Shown here piece after piece: positions 1 to 8,843 of a stretch of DNA of 64,000 bases (within the stretch, counting starts at the first letter, position 1; each line of letters opens with the position of its first letter). The DNA comes from Thiodiazotropha sp040506975 (GTDB lineage: Bacteria; Pseudomonadota; Gammaproteobacteria; Chromatiales; Chromatiaceae), in NCBI GenBank assembly GCA_965211775.1, contig OZ242974.1, forward strand, positions 2,046,001 to 2,110,000. The letters are read 5' to 3'. A program made the position numbers and the translations under genes. Below the pieces are notes generated by a model. It was given only the letters and a program-made list of their open reading frames with translations, did not search any database and had not been told where the DNA came from.

Positions 1-117
1 GCCCGTCGGCCAGCGCAAATCATACAATGCCTGTCGACACTGATCCTCGGTCCCATATTGTTCCAGAAAATCGTGCAAACCAAGACCTTTTTGAAATTGA
101 ATAGTATTTCTCGGCAT
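1..117 (-). CDS. IS1595-family transposase, N-terminal fragment (runs off window)
   Basis: The reading frame starts at the ATG complementary to 115-117 and runs off the left edge, so only 39 residues are visible. The N-terminus MPRNTIQFQKGL followed by EDQCRQALYDLRWP resembles the opening of IS1595-group DDE transposases, in which a zinc ribbon follows just downstream (outside the window). Whether the element is intact cannot be judged. A short inverted repeat (GGCTCA/TGAGCC, 165-181) lies upstream, but no convincing IS end could be fixed. Confidence 0.7.
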   Translation of the reverse strand, partial: MPRNTIQFQKGLGLHDFLEQYGTEDQCRQALYDLRWPTG

Positions 118-294
118 GATGAAATCCTCTTTTATTCAGTAGGTTCCATTATGCTTGCACCACAGGCTCAATAGCTGAGCCTCATGAGTAATCAGGTAAG
201 ACTTTAACAGAAAAAATGCCACATACCAGTTCGAAATCGACGCAATGCTCCTCCAAACTGGTGATGACGGTCTCATCAAACCAGGGAAAACCAA

Positions 295-2448
295 ATGCAT
301 AGGGAAGCGCTCCTACGCTCAACTGCCTTCGGCATACTCATCGGCATGCTTGGCATTTCTATCAATTTTTTGCCGGCCAGTGCCACTTGGGAGGAGAATT
401 TTGGCTTAAGCCTGTTATTTGAGATGCGTGGACAACGCCCAGCCCCGGAGCAGGTCGTGATTATCTCAATCAATGGCCAGACCGCGGAACAGCTCGGATT
501 GGGAGAGGAGATTCCGGACTGGCCCCGCTCTCTGCACGCCCAGTTGATCGAACGGTTGACGGAAGCCGGTGTCGCGGTGATCGCTTACGACATCTTCTTT
601 AAGAAATCACGTGAAACAGCTCACGATGAGGCGATGGTCACGGCTATAAAGCGTGCCGGAAATGTCCTATTGGTGGCCTACCTGGAGCAGCAGCGAGTCT
701 TAGACGAGCATGTGAATGTGCATATTGAAAGGCTAATACCGCCAACCGAAAGATTTGCCGAGTCTGCTGTCGGTATCGCCCCCTTTGTCCTGCCTAAAAT
801 ACCGGTCAGAGTCAGTCGGTTTTGGACATTTACCGGAGAAAACAGACTGATTTCACTGCCAGCCGCGGCACTGCAGCTGTTCGTTGACCCGGATGGCAGC
901 CAGTTGAATGAATTATTGCAGTCCATAGGTGAAGCGTCGGATCCGCCAGACAGCTGGCTGTCGCACACTTACCTTGTTAGCCGAATTCGCGACGATACCA
1001 CCCTGCAGGCCAACCTGCTTGATGCCTTCTCTTACGGTCGGCAGCCGCAGATGTCAAACCTACAGCGACTGCGACTCGAGGCGTTACTGAATCTCTACAC
1101 AGGCGATGCTCATCCCTATCTCAATTTCTACGGTCCTCCGGGGAGTATTCAAACCGTTCCGATACACGATGCGCTTTCCGCCACACCAACGGAACTTGCA
1201 AAACTCCGGGATAAGGTTGTTTTCATCGGCTATGCGGGCACCTATCAGCCTAGACAAAAAGATGGTTTCTATACCGTCTTCTCGCAACCGAACGGCCTCG
1301 ACCTGAGTGGCGTGGAGATCGCCGCCACTGCCTATGCCAACCTGCTTTCATCCGAGACACTCGCACCATTGAACAATGGTGGCCTGGTGCTGTTGCTGCT
1401 CGGTTATGGATTGGGTATTACACTGTTATTCCGCTGGTTGCCAGGGATACGCGGCATTCTCGCAGGAGTATTCATTTCGATTCTCTATCTCACCCTGGTC
1501 TACAACCTCTTCAGCCAACAACATATCTGGCTTCCCTGGTTTGTTCCACTAGTAATTCAAACCCCGGTATCGCTCATCCTGAGCCAGACATGGCACTATC
1601 GCCAGATGAGAAGCAGTCGGGAGCGCTTGCGCGAACTGTTTGGATACTATCTGCCCGGGGATGTCATTGATCACCTTGCACAGCAACAAATGGAACCGAT
1701 GACAGCAGCCAGTTCCGCTTTTGGCGTCTGCCTGGCAACCGATGCGCAGAACTACACTCAATTTGCGGAAAAAATGGAACCCGTTGATCTGCAGACTTAT
1801 CTCAATCGCTATTACGAAATCCTGTTCAAGCCGGTGAGGGCCAGAGATGGCGTGGTTTCAGATGTGGTGGGTGATGCGATGCTGGCGATCTGGCCCTCCA
1901 CCGAACCTGATCTGTCACAGCATCAAATGGCTTGCGAAGCAGCATTGGCGATCAATCGCTCACTGCAACAGTCAGACCTGGAACCAAAGCTCTTCACCCG
2001 CATAGGTCTGCACGCCGGTAAACTGGTCATGAGCCATGTAGGCGCCATCGACCACTTCGAATACAGGGCAGTAGGCGATATGGTGAACACGACATCACGC
2101 ATCGAAAATCTCAACAAGCTGTTGGGTACGGCAATCCTCGCTTCAAGCGAGGTTGTGAACGGCCTCAAGAATATTGAAACCCGTGAAGTGGGGCAATTCT
2201 CGGTCGCCGGCAAACAGCATTCTGTCACTATTCACGAGGTTTCCACCATGAGCGCGGAAGCCACACCCAGGTTACGTCAGTTGCATGAAGATTTCGCTGA
2301 AGCACTGGCTGAATGGATGCATGGTGAACGGGGCACGGCTTATGAAAAATTCAAGCTGATCCTGAACGATCACCCCGATGACGGACCCACTATGTACTAC
2401 GTACAGCAGTACCGGGAACGCAGGAAATCACGAAAAAACCTTGTTTAA
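295..2448 (+). CDS. CHASE2-domain class III adenylate/guanylate cyclase
   Basis: Predicted membrane-bound nucleotide cyclase making cAMP or cGMP from the NTP. Seen in the 717-residue product: one N-terminal membrane segment (about 8-27), an extracytoplasmic CHASE2-type region (about 40-340), three closely spaced membrane segments (about 361-381, 387-405, 411-430) and a C-terminal catalytic domain from about 475. Metal-binding aspartates fit D483 (ATDAQNY) and D527 (VGDAMLAIWP); the transition-state Asn/Arg pair fits N598 and R602 (VNTTSR). All key residues are therefore present. CHASE2 is a sensory domain of unknown ligand. The gene stands alone between mobile elements, with no obvious cNMP effector beside it. 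Substrate (ATP or GTP) cannot be settled by eye. Confidence 0.88.
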   Translation: MHREALLRSTAFGILIGMLGISINFLPASATWEENFGLSLLFEMRGQRPAPEQVVIISINGQTAEQLGLGEEIPDWPRSLHAQLIERLTEAGVAVIAYDIFFKKSRETAHDEAMVTAIKRAGNVLLVAYLEQQRVLDEHVNVHIERLIPPTERFAESAVGIAPFVLPKIPVRVSRFWTFTGENRLISLPAAALQLFVDPDGSQLNELLQSIGEASDPPDSWLSHTYLVSRIRDDTTLQANLLDAFSYGRQPQMSNLQRLRLEALLNLYTGDAHPYLNFYGPPGSIQTVPIHDALSATPTELAKLRDKVVFIGYAGTYQPRQKDGFYTVFSQPNGLDLSGVEIAATAYANLLSSETLAPLNNGGLVLLLLGYGLGITLLFRWLPGIRGILAGVFISILYLTLVYNLFSQQHIWLPWFVPLVIQTPVSLILSQTWHYRQMRSSRERLRELFGYYLPGDVIDHLAQQQMEPMTAASSAFGVCLATDAQNYTQFAEKMEPVDLQTYLNRYYEILFKPVRARDGVVSDVVGDAMLAIWPSTEPDLSQHQMACEAALAINRSLQQSDLEPKLFTRIGLHAGKLVMSHVGAIDHFEYRAVGDMVNTTSRIENLNKLLGTAILASSEVVNGLKNIETREVGQFSVAGKQHSVTIHEVSTMSAEATPRLRQLHEDFAEALAEWMHGERGTAYEKFKLILNDHPDDGPTMYYVQQYRERRKSRKNLV

Positions 2449-2495
2449 CTACACGCCAGGCAGCTTGTCTGAATGAAATGTACGGGCGGGTACCG

Positions 2496-2891
2496 TTAAT
2501 GCACCCAGCCACCTACCTGCCTGTTCATGGAGTTGGTCCATTCATACCGGGTATGATACCCGTCATTTGATTCCTGATTTCTTCCGTTTGCAGCGGAACA
2601 GATTGCGGAATGGTTTTTCCTGCCGACTTCGACCACCACATTCTCATACCCGGCAACCGACAGGATATTCGCAGCCATGATTCCCTGGTGATGCGATGAG
2701 GCCATGAGACTGACAATGGCGCTCCTGTTCAATCCACGCTCTATCACCAATTCATCTACACGCAGCAGAAAAGCGCTGTTTGACTGGCTTCTGTAGGACT
2801 TCATGAATTCACTCCACTCATCCACATCTATAGCTATATAGGGGATATGTGCATCTACCGTCTCCAGGGAACCCAATAAGAGAACCTCTAG
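2496..2891 (-). pseudogene. rhodanese-like protein, 5' end removed by IS insertion
   Basis: The frame is open leftward from the edge of IS copy 1 and ends at 2496, giving about 131 residues of native sequence. The stretch around IVSLMASSHHQGIMAANIL followed by AGYENVVVEV matches the layout of the active-site loop and last helix of rhodanese domains, but the catalytic cysteine position holds no Cys, so it would be an inactive rhodanese fold. The apparent ATG at 2907-2909 lies inside the IS and is fortuitous. The sequence right of IS copy 2 does not continue the frame, so the 5' half is lost rather than simply displaced. The family assignment is tentative. Confidence 0.5.
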
Positions 2892-2914
2892 CCCCAATAT
2901 TTCACGCATTAAAA

Positions 2915-2978
2915 AGGCAAAATCCTGATACTTCGATATAATTCAGTTGCTTACACTGTAATCGAAAGGATTTTGCCT
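2915..2978 (+). promoter_or_regulatory. IS internal promoter and SD-sequestering inverted repeat (copy 1)
   Basis: A perfect 12-bp inverted repeat, AGGCAAAATCCT (2915-2926) and AGGATTTTGCCT (2967-2978), flanks a 40-nt loop. The right arm contains the AGGA ribosome-binding site (2967-2970) and ends directly before the GTG start at 2979. A TATAAT hexamer (2937-2942) lies in the loop, so a transcript starting there would lack the left arm and stay translatable, while read-through RNA from outside would fold and hide the start. The same block lies at 4487-4550 and 44101-44164 in the other copies. Confidence 0.65.
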
Positions 2979-4292
2979 GTGACAAACTGTACCCAGACTG
3001 CCTTTGATTTTCCAGCCCTAAAACGCCGTAAGGTTCAAGCCGAGTTTTCCGGTGGCGATATCACCTCGGACGGCGGCGTGTTGCTGCTGCGTGAGATCGA
3101 CAGGCGTCTGGGATTGCTCGAGGCGGTTGATGCGGTCATCCCCGACCCGCGAGATCCCCGCTATATTGAACACAGCCAGTTGAGCCTGTTGCGCCAGCGA
3201 GTCTATGGGCTCTGCCTGGGTTATGAAGATCTGAACGACCATCAGACACTACGCACCGACCCGGCCCTACAGAGCTCGATCGAACGCGAGGAGGTACTGG
3301 GCAGCCAGTCGACACTTTGTCGGCTGGAGAACCGGGTCGATCGCCGGGTTGCCGTTGATGTCCACAACCTACTGCTCGAGCAGTTCATTGCCTCATATGA
3401 TGCACCACCCGATGAGCTGATCCTGGATTTCGACGCCACGGATGATCCGGTGCATGGCCGCCAGGAAGGCCGCTTCTTTCACGGCTACTACGATCACTAC
3501 TGCTTCCTGCCCCTGTATGTCTTTTGTGGCGATCAACTGCTGGTGAGTTATCTGCGGCCCAGCCGGATCGATGCGCCCAAGCATGCCTGGGCGATTCTGG
3601 CGCTGTTGGTCAAACGCCTGCGCCGGGCTTGGCCTGAAGTGCGTATCATCTTTCGGGGCGATAGCGGCTTTTGCCGTCACCACATGCTCAGCTGGTGCGA
3701 GCGCAACGCTGTGGGCTATATCGTGGGCATCGCCAAGAATGACGCCTTGCTGCGGTGTATCCGTGAGCCCATGCAGTGGGTTGAGGAACTGGCGAAGCGA
3801 ACCGGCATGAAGATGCGGGAATTCTTTCAGTTTCACTATGCCGCCAGCACCTGGAAGACGCGTCGCAAGGTGATCGCCAAACTGGAGGTCACCGACAAGG
3901 GGCCAAATCCACGCTTCATCGTCACCAACCTGGCCGGCGACAAACAGCGCCTTTACGATGACCTCTACTGCGCCCGTGGTGACATGGAGAACCGAATCAA
4001 GGAGCAGCAACTGGGGCTGTTCGCCGATCGCACCAGCGCGCATTACTGGTGGGCCAATCAGTTTCGTCTACTGCTGTCCAGTCTGGCCTATGTGCTGATG
4101 GAGGCCATCCGGCGCCTCGCGCTGAAGGGCACGGAACTGGCGCGTGCACAGATGACCACGATCCGGCTCAAACTGTTCAAGATCGGGGCGGTCATCATTC
4201 GCAACACGCGACGGATCCGCTTCCTGCTCTCCAGCACCTATCCCTATCAGGCGCTGTTTTTCCAGGTGGCGGCACGACTCAAGCCGGGATAG
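2979..4292 (+). CDS. IS1380-family transposase (copy 1)
   Basis: DDE transposase of 437 residues. The catalytic triad fits an Asp in DFDATDDP (about residues 150-152), Asp in RGDSGF (about 228) and Glu in NRIKEQQLGLF (about 342), the last in the helix typical of IS4/IS1380-type enzymes. I chose GTG at 2979 because AGGA at 2967-2970 is 8 nt upstream; an in-frame TTG at 2973 would be only 2 nt from it. The N-terminus (TNCTQTAFDFPALKRRKVQAEF) is typical of the family. The protein is identical in all three copies, indicating recent transposition. Confidence 0.93.
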   Translation: MTNCTQTAFDFPALKRRKVQAEFSGGDITSDGGVLLLREIDRRLGLLEAVDAVIPDPRDPRYIEHSQLSLLRQRVYGLCLGYEDLNDHQTLRTDPALQSSIEREEVLGSQSTLCRLENRVDRRVAVDVHNLLLEQFIASYDAPPDELILDFDATDDPVHGRQEGRFFHGYYDHYCFLPLYVFCGDQLLVSYLRPSRIDAPKHAWAILALLVKRLRRAWPEVRIIFRGDSGFCRHHMLSWCERNAVGYIVGIAKNDALLRCIREPMQWVEELAKRTGMKMREFFQFHYAASTWKTRRKVIAKLEVTDKGPNPRFIVTNLAGDKQRLYDDLYCARGDMENRIKEQQLGLFADRTSAHYWWANQFRLLLSSLAYVLMEAIRRLALKGTELARAQMTTIRLKLFKIGAVIIRNTRRIRFLLSSTYPYQALFFQVAARLKPG

Positions 4293-4486
4293 CCCGGCAG
4301 AGTGCTGCCCCGGCACGTTGATCAACAATGGGGGTAAGGGGGAGTCTGCCCGGAGGGTGGAGAATCAGGGCTTGATAGAGGTTTGGTTCCCAGTGAGGGC
4401 AAACCATCCAAGCTTGGCCATATCACCGGCTAAATTTAAAAACGGATGAAACATGCGGGTTAGCCCCAATATTTCACGCATTAAAA

Positions 4487-4550
4487 AGGCAAAATCCTGA
4501 TACTTCGATATAATTCAGTTGCTTACACTGTAATCGAAAGGATTTTGCCT
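4487..4550 (+). promoter_or_regulatory. IS internal promoter and SD-sequestering inverted repeat (copy 2)
   Basis: Same 12-bp arms as in copy 1, at 4487-4498 and 4539-4550, with TATAAT at 4509-4514 in the loop. The right arm covers the ribosome-binding site immediately before the GTG at 4551. Confidence 0.62.
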
Positions 4551-5864
4551 GTGACAAACTGTACCCAGACTGCCTTTGATTTTCCAGCCCTAAAACGCCG
4601 TAAGGTTCAAGCCGAGTTTTCCGGTGGCGATATCACCTCGGACGGCGGCGTGTTGCTGCTGCGTGAGATCGACAGGCGTCTGGGATTGCTCGAGGCGGTT
4701 GATGCGGTCATCCCCGACCCGCGAGATCCCCGCTATATTGAACACAGCCAGTTGAGCCTGTTGCGCCAGCGAGTCTATGGGCTCTGCCTGGGTTATGAAG
4801 ATCTGAACGATCATCAGACACTACGCACCGACCCGGCCCTACAGAGCTCGATCGAACGCGAGGAGGTACTGGGCAGCCAGTCGACACTTTGTCGGCTGGA
4901 GAACCGGGTCGATCGCCGGGTTGCCGTTGATGTCCACAACCTACTGCTCGAGCAGTTCATTGCCTCATATGATGCACCACCCGATGAGCTGATCCTGGAT
5001 TTCGACGCCACGGATGATCCGGTGCATGGCCGCCAGGAAGGCCGCTTCTTTCACGGCTACTACGATCACTACTGCTTCCTGCCCCTGTATGTCTTTTGTG
5101 GCGATCAACTGCTGGTGAGTTATCTGCGGCCCAGCCGGATCGATGCGCCCAAGCATGCCTGGGCGATTCTGGCGCTGTTGGTCAAACGCCTGCGCCGGGC
5201 TTGGCCTGAAGTGCGTATCATCTTTCGGGGCGATAGCGGCTTTTGCCGTCACCACATGCTCAGCTGGTGCGAGCGCAACGCTGTGGGCTATATCGTGGGC
5301 ATCGCCAAGAATGACGCCTTGCTGCGGTGTATCCGTGAGCCCATGCAGTGGGTTGAGGAACTGGCGAAGCGAACCGGCATGAAGATGCGGGAATTCTTTC
5401 AGTTTCACTATGCCGCCAGCACCTGGAAGACGCGTCGCAAGGTGATCGCCAAACTGGAGGTCACCGACAAGGGGCCAAATCCACGCTTCATCGTCACCAA
5501 CCTGGCCGGCGACAAACAGCGCCTTTACGATGACCTCTACTGCGCCCGTGGTGACATGGAGAACCGAATCAAGGAGCAGCAACTGGGGCTGTTCGCCGAT
5601 CGCACCAGCGCGCATTACTGGTGGGCCAATCAGTTTCGTCTACTGCTGTCCAGTCTGGCCTATGTGCTGATGGAGGCCATCCGGCGCCTCGCGCTGAAGG
5701 GCACGGAACTGGCGCGTGCACAGATGACCACGATCCGGCTCAAACTGTTCAAGATCGGGGCGGTCATCATTCGCAACACGCGACGGATCCGCTTCCTGCT
5801 CTCCAGCACCTATCCCTATCAGGCGCTGTTTTTCCAGGTGGCGGCACGACTCAAGCCGGGATAG
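4551..5864 (+). CDS. IS1380-family transposase (copy 2)
   Basis: 437-residue transposase, identical in protein sequence to copies 1 and 3 (the only coding difference, at 4811, is a silent GAC to GAT change). It uses the same GTG start with AGGA 8 nt upstream. All three catalytic positions are intact, so this copy should be active. Because it lies four bases from copy 1 in the same direction, the pair could act as a tandem dimer with two abutted ends. Confidence 0.93.
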   Translation: MTNCTQTAFDFPALKRRKVQAEFSGGDITSDGGVLLLREIDRRLGLLEAVDAVIPDPRDPRYIEHSQLSLLRQRVYGLCLGYEDLNDHQTLRTDPALQSSIEREEVLGSQSTLCRLENRVDRRVAVDVHNLLLEQFIASYDAPPDELILDFDATDDPVHGRQEGRFFHGYYDHYCFLPLYVFCGDQLLVSYLRPSRIDAPKHAWAILALLVKRLRRAWPEVRIIFRGDSGFCRHHMLSWCERNAVGYIVGIAKNDALLRCIREPMQWVEELAKRTGMKMREFFQFHYAASTWKTRRKVIAKLEVTDKGPNPRFIVTNLAGDKQRLYDDLYCARGDMENRIKEQQLGLFADRTSAHYWWANQFRLLLSSLAYVLMEAIRRLALKGTELARAQMTTIRLKLFKIGAVIIRNTRRIRFLLSSTYPYQALFFQVAARLKPG

Positions 5865-6204
5865 CCCGGCAGAGTGCTGCCCCGGCACGTTGATCAACAA
5901 TGGGGGTAAGGGGGAGTCTGCCCGGAGGGTGGAAAATCAGGGCTTGATAGAGGTTTGGTTCCCAGTGAGGGCAAACCATCCAAGCTTGGCCATATCACCG
6001 GCTAAATTTAAAAACGGATGAAACATGCGGGTTAGGGGTAATCAGGTAACTATTTGCGAGCATTTGCGGCTTGCTTCAAAAAATTCACGATCACCCGATC
6101 GGTGGCTGAGTATTGTGGGTAATCAGAAAGCCTTTTAGAGGAGGGTGCTACCCTGCCGCACCCTACAGGGGATTGGGCGAATTTAGTTGGTTTTGGTAAA
6201 CCCG

Positions 6205-7602
6205 CTATGTTTCAGAAACAGGGAAACCTACACCGGGGTTGAGTATCTGATGTGGATCGAATTGACGTTTGATGGCACGCATCAGATCCAGTGAGGCAGA
6301 ATCGATCTCCCGCTCCACAAACTGCCGTTTCACAATCCCGATGCCATGCTCACCGGACAGCGTTCCGCCCAGTTTCAGGACCAGATCGAAGAGGGATTTG
6401 AGGCAGTGTTCGCCCGCCTTGAGTTGTTGCGGATCATCCGGATCCAACAGCAGATTGACGTGGATATTCCCATTCCCGGCATGACCGAAGTTGACGATGG
6501 TGATTCCACTCTCCTCTGAGAGATTCTGCAGCGACTCGATAAGCTCCGGAATACGAGAGACGGGTACAACCACATCTTCATTGATCTTTTTGGGGGCGAT
6601 ATTACGCAGTGCGGGTGATAGGGCCTTGCGGGTTTTCCATAGACGTGCAATCTCCTGTTGGGTTTCTGCGGTATGAATTTCCAGCAGGCCCTCCACGCTT
6701 GCCGCTTTAGCCAGTTTGGCGGCTTCCTGTTTGATAGTGTGTTCCGCGCCGTCGATCTCAATCATCAATAGTGCGCCGACCCGGCTGTCGAGATGCAGAT
6801 CCGAGAACTCCCTGACCATCGCCAGTGCGGCTCCATCCATGAATTCCAATGCGCAGGGCGTTACCGGTTGACGCATGATCGAAGAGACTGCATTCGCCGC
6901 ACTGTAAATATCCCTGTAGCTGGCCTGTAGGGTGGATTTGGTCTGTGGTTTTGGTGTCAGTTTGAGAATCGCCTCGGTAATGATTCCAAGTGTGCCTTCC
7001 GAACCGATCAACAGGCGGGTAAGGTCATAGCCAACCACCCCTTTAGTGGTTCTGACTCCGGTAGTGATTGTATCGCCACTGCCGGTGACAGCCTTCAGGC
7101 CGAGGGTGTTTTCCCTCGGCGTGCCGTACTTTACTGCCCGGGGTCCGGCAGAGTTATACGCCAGATTGCCGCCGATGGTACAGACCGCCGCACTGGTCGG
7201 ATCCGGCGGCCAGAAAAATCCCTCTGCACCGACGTACTCCTGTAACTGCCTGTTGGTTGCGCCGGGCTCAACCCTTACCAGCCTGTTGTCCACGTCCAAC
7301 TCGAGGATGCGGTTCATGCGCTCGAGAGAGAGGACAACGCCACCCTGTTGGGGCACAGTGGCTCCGGTTGTACCGGTTCCCTTACCCCTTGGGATCAGCG
7401 GAATCCGCTGTTGATGGCATAGCTTTGTGATGGCGGCAACCTGATCATGTTCCAGCGCAAACAGCACTGCTTCCGGAGTCGCCTGAAGACGGCTGTTGTC
7501 ATAGCCATAAGGCAGGCAGTCGCCGGGATCGGTGAAAATCCCGTTTTCACCGACGATCGCCTTTAATTGCCTGATCAGGCTGTCGTTGAGATGGGCTTTC
7601 AA
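6205..7602 (-). CDS. FAD-linked oxidase, GlcD / D-2-hydroxyacid dehydrogenase type
   Basis: Predicted flavoprotein of 465 residues that oxidises a 2-hydroxyacid such as glycolate or D-lactate. The N-terminal half is a PCMH-type FAD-binding domain, with PRGKGTGTTGA (about 72-82) and the glycine-rich IGGNLAYNSAGPRAVKYG segment contacting FAD. The C-terminal half ends with TLSGEHGIGIVKRQF and a DPHQILNPG motif typical of GlcD-like enzymes. No glcE or glcF partner genes are adjacent, so it may act alone with a quinone or cytochrome acceptor, and the substrate is not assignable. It lies 3 bp from dolP on the same strand and may be cotranscribed with that cluster. Confidence 0.85.
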   Translation of the reverse strand: MKAHLNDSLIRQLKAIVGENGIFTDPGDCLPYGYDNSRLQATPEAVLFALEHDQVAAITKLCHQQRIPLIPRGKGTGTTGATVPQQGGVVLSLERMNRILELDVDNRLVRVEPGATNRQLQEYVGAEGFFWPPDPTSAAVCTIGGNLAYNSAGPRAVKYGTPRENTLGLKAVTGSGDTITTGVRTTKGVVGYDLTRLLIGSEGTLGIITEAILKLTPKPQTKSTLQASYRDIYSAANAVSSIMRQPVTPCALEFMDGAALAMVREFSDLHLDSRVGALLMIEIDGAEHTIKQEAAKLAKAASVEGLLEIHTAETQQEIARLWKTRKALSPALRNIAPKKINEDVVVPVSRIPELIESLQNLSEESGITIVNFGHAGNGNIHVNLLLDPDDPQQLKAGEHCLKSLFDLVLKLGGTLSGEHGIGIVKRQFVEREIDSASLDLMRAIKRQFDPHQILNPGVGFPVSET

Positions 7603-7605
7603 GGG

Positions 7606-8187
7606 TCAGATATACTCGAAAACACGCACCACGCGACGAACGCCGCTGATATGACGAACCACGTCCGTTACCGCATCCGCCTCTTTTTTGGTAATCAGAC
7701 CCAGCAGAAAAACCGCTCCCCGTTCCGTGACCACTTTGACTCTGAGTGGATCGAAACCTGGAATCTGGACCTTTGCGAGCCTGACTTTAACCTCTGTGGT
7801 CAGGGCGGCGTCTCGGCTGTTCTCGACCAGGGTCGATGTGCTGCCGATCTCTATTTCGTTTACTACCCGGCGAACCCGGGCGACACTCGATGCCACCTGT
7901 TCGGCTTTGCTTCGAAGCGCTTGATCTGCCGCCTGGCCTGTCAGGAGTACAACCAGGTTATAGCTGGTGACATGGATGCTGCTCTGCTGTTTGAATCTTG
8001 AATCCTTGGACATCAGGTCGTAGATCTTAAGCTCGATACTTTGGTCCTCGACAATGGTCCCCGTGGTGCGTCTGTCATGGGCTACCGCTGCGGTGGCGGC
8101 GGCCCCTCCCACAACGGCTGCGGCACAACCCTGCAGAATCAGTACGGCGGTGCAGATAGTGAGCAGTGAAATGAAATTTTTATACAT
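7606..8187 (-). CDS. dolP: outer-membrane BON-domain lipoprotein DolP (YraP)
   Basis: 193-residue lipoprotein: a short hydrophobic signal ends in LQGC, giving a lipidated Cys near residue 21. Two BON domains follow (about 48-115 and 125-193), with the second containing the GAVFLLGLI strand motif. In E. coli DolP binds phospholipid at the division site and supports outer-membrane integrity and the BAM complex. Identification is strengthened by gene order: diaA, yraN and lpoA lie upstream in the same order as in E. coli. The short Ala/Gly-rich linker after the lipobox is normal for the family. Confidence 0.9.
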   Translation of the reverse strand: MYKNFISLLTICTAVLILQGCAAAVVGGAAATAAVAHDRRTTGTIVEDQSIELKIYDLMSKDSRFKQQSSIHVTSYNLVVLLTGQAADQALRSKAEQVASSVARVRRVVNEIEIGSTSTLVENSRDAALTTEVKVRLAKVQIPGFDPLRVKVVTERGAVFLLGLITKKEADAVTDVVRHISGVRRVVRVFEYI

Positions 8188-8232
8188 GATCTTCCTCTGT
8201 GTGTGAAAAGCTGAACATGTGGATGTTGTGCA

Positions 8233-8820
8233 TTAGCTGCCAAGTAACTGATGGTCCACGAGGTCGCAGAGGCAGTGAATAATCAAAAGGTGGGTCTCCT
8301 GAATTCGTGCTGTGACATCCGATGGAACGCGAATTTCGACATCCCCCGGTGCCAGGAGTTTCACAAGTCCGCCCCCATCACGTCCGGTCAGGGCGACAAT
8401 GTTCATATCCCGTTCGTGAGCTGATCCTATGGCACGATTGACATTAGTGGAATTTCCACTGGTGGAAATCGCCAGCAGAAGATCGCTCGGCTGACCGAGG
8501 GCCTCGATCTGGCGTGAGAAGACATTGGAGAAATCGGAGTCATTGGCGATCGAGGTAACCGTCGAGCTGTCAGTGGTGAGTGCAATAGCTGGCAGGCCGG
8601 GACGATCCCGTTCATAGCGGTTTAGCATCTCTGAAGAGAAGTGCTGGGCGTCGCCGGCCGATCCACCATTGCCGCAGCTGAGCACCTTGTTACCTTCAAG
8701 CAGGCGGTTGAAGATCAGTTCCGCAGCATCGGCAATGGGTTGTGTCAGCATCGGCAATGCATCGATCTTGGTTTGAATACTCTGATTAAAGAGCATTTGT
8801 ATTCGCTTGGTGTTGGTCAT
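8233..8820 (-). CDS. diaA: SIS-domain DnaA-binding protein DiaA / phosphoheptose isomerase-like
   Basis: 195-residue SIS-domain protein. The phosphosugar-binding loop is seen as CGNGGSAGDAQHF, and the second SIS motif as STSGNSTNVNRA. The sequence resembles both GmhA (sedoheptulose-7-phosphate isomerase) and DiaA, which binds DnaA and helps time initiation. The position between dolP and yraN is that of E. coli diaA, which decides the name. The 45-bp gap to dolP and the 23-bp gap to yraN suggest one transcript. Confidence 0.87.
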   Translation of the reverse strand: MTNTKRIQMLFNQSIQTKIDALPMLTQPIADAAELIFNRLLEGNKVLSCGNGGSAGDAQHFSSEMLNRYERDRPGLPAIALTTDSSTVTSIANDSDFSNVFSRQIEALGQPSDLLLAISTSGNSTNVNRAIGSAHERDMNIVALTGRDGGGLVKLLAPGDVEIRVPSDVTARIQETHLLIIHCLCDLVDHQLLGS

Positions 8821-8843
8821 CTATTTGGCTGCACCTTATATGG

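Larger units (their letters stand above)
2892..4459 (+). mobile_element. IS1380-family insertion sequence, copy 1 (1568 bp)
   Basis: Boundaries come from comparing the three copies in the window: each starts CCCCAATATTTCACGC and ends GATGAAACATGCGGG. The ends form an imperfect inverted repeat of about 19 bp (CCC..AT.TTTCA..C.TT shared). Left flank is CTAG (2888-2891), right flank TTAG (4460-4463), so this copy lacks a matching target duplication. It is followed after four bases by copy 2 in the same direction. It appears identical in sequence to copy 3. Confidence 0.9.
4464..6031 (+). mobile_element. IS1380-family insertion sequence, copy 2 (1568 bp)
   Basis: Second copy, head-to-tail with copy 1 and separated from it by only TTAG (4460-4463). 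The right flank is also TTAG (6032-6035), so this copy has a perfect 4-bp target duplication. It differs from copies 1 and 3 at two positions I could see: a silent C to T at 4811 and G to A at 5934 in the tail. Confidence 0.9.

Noticed and set aside
3393..4043. Minus-strand frame of 216 residues within the IS1380 transposase (also at 4965-5615 and 44579-45229)
   Set aside because: Antisense to a conserved transposase; repeated only because the IS is repeated.
295..6035. Cyclase plus mobile elements as a CBASS-like defence locus
   Set aside because: The cyclase is a class III CHASE2 type, not a CD-NTase, and there is no effector or ubiquitin-like gene.
186..6130. Short shared string GTAATCAGGTAA near 188 and 6038, and a related one near 6117
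   Set aside because: Too short and without defined ends; could be chance or debris of an unidentified repeat.
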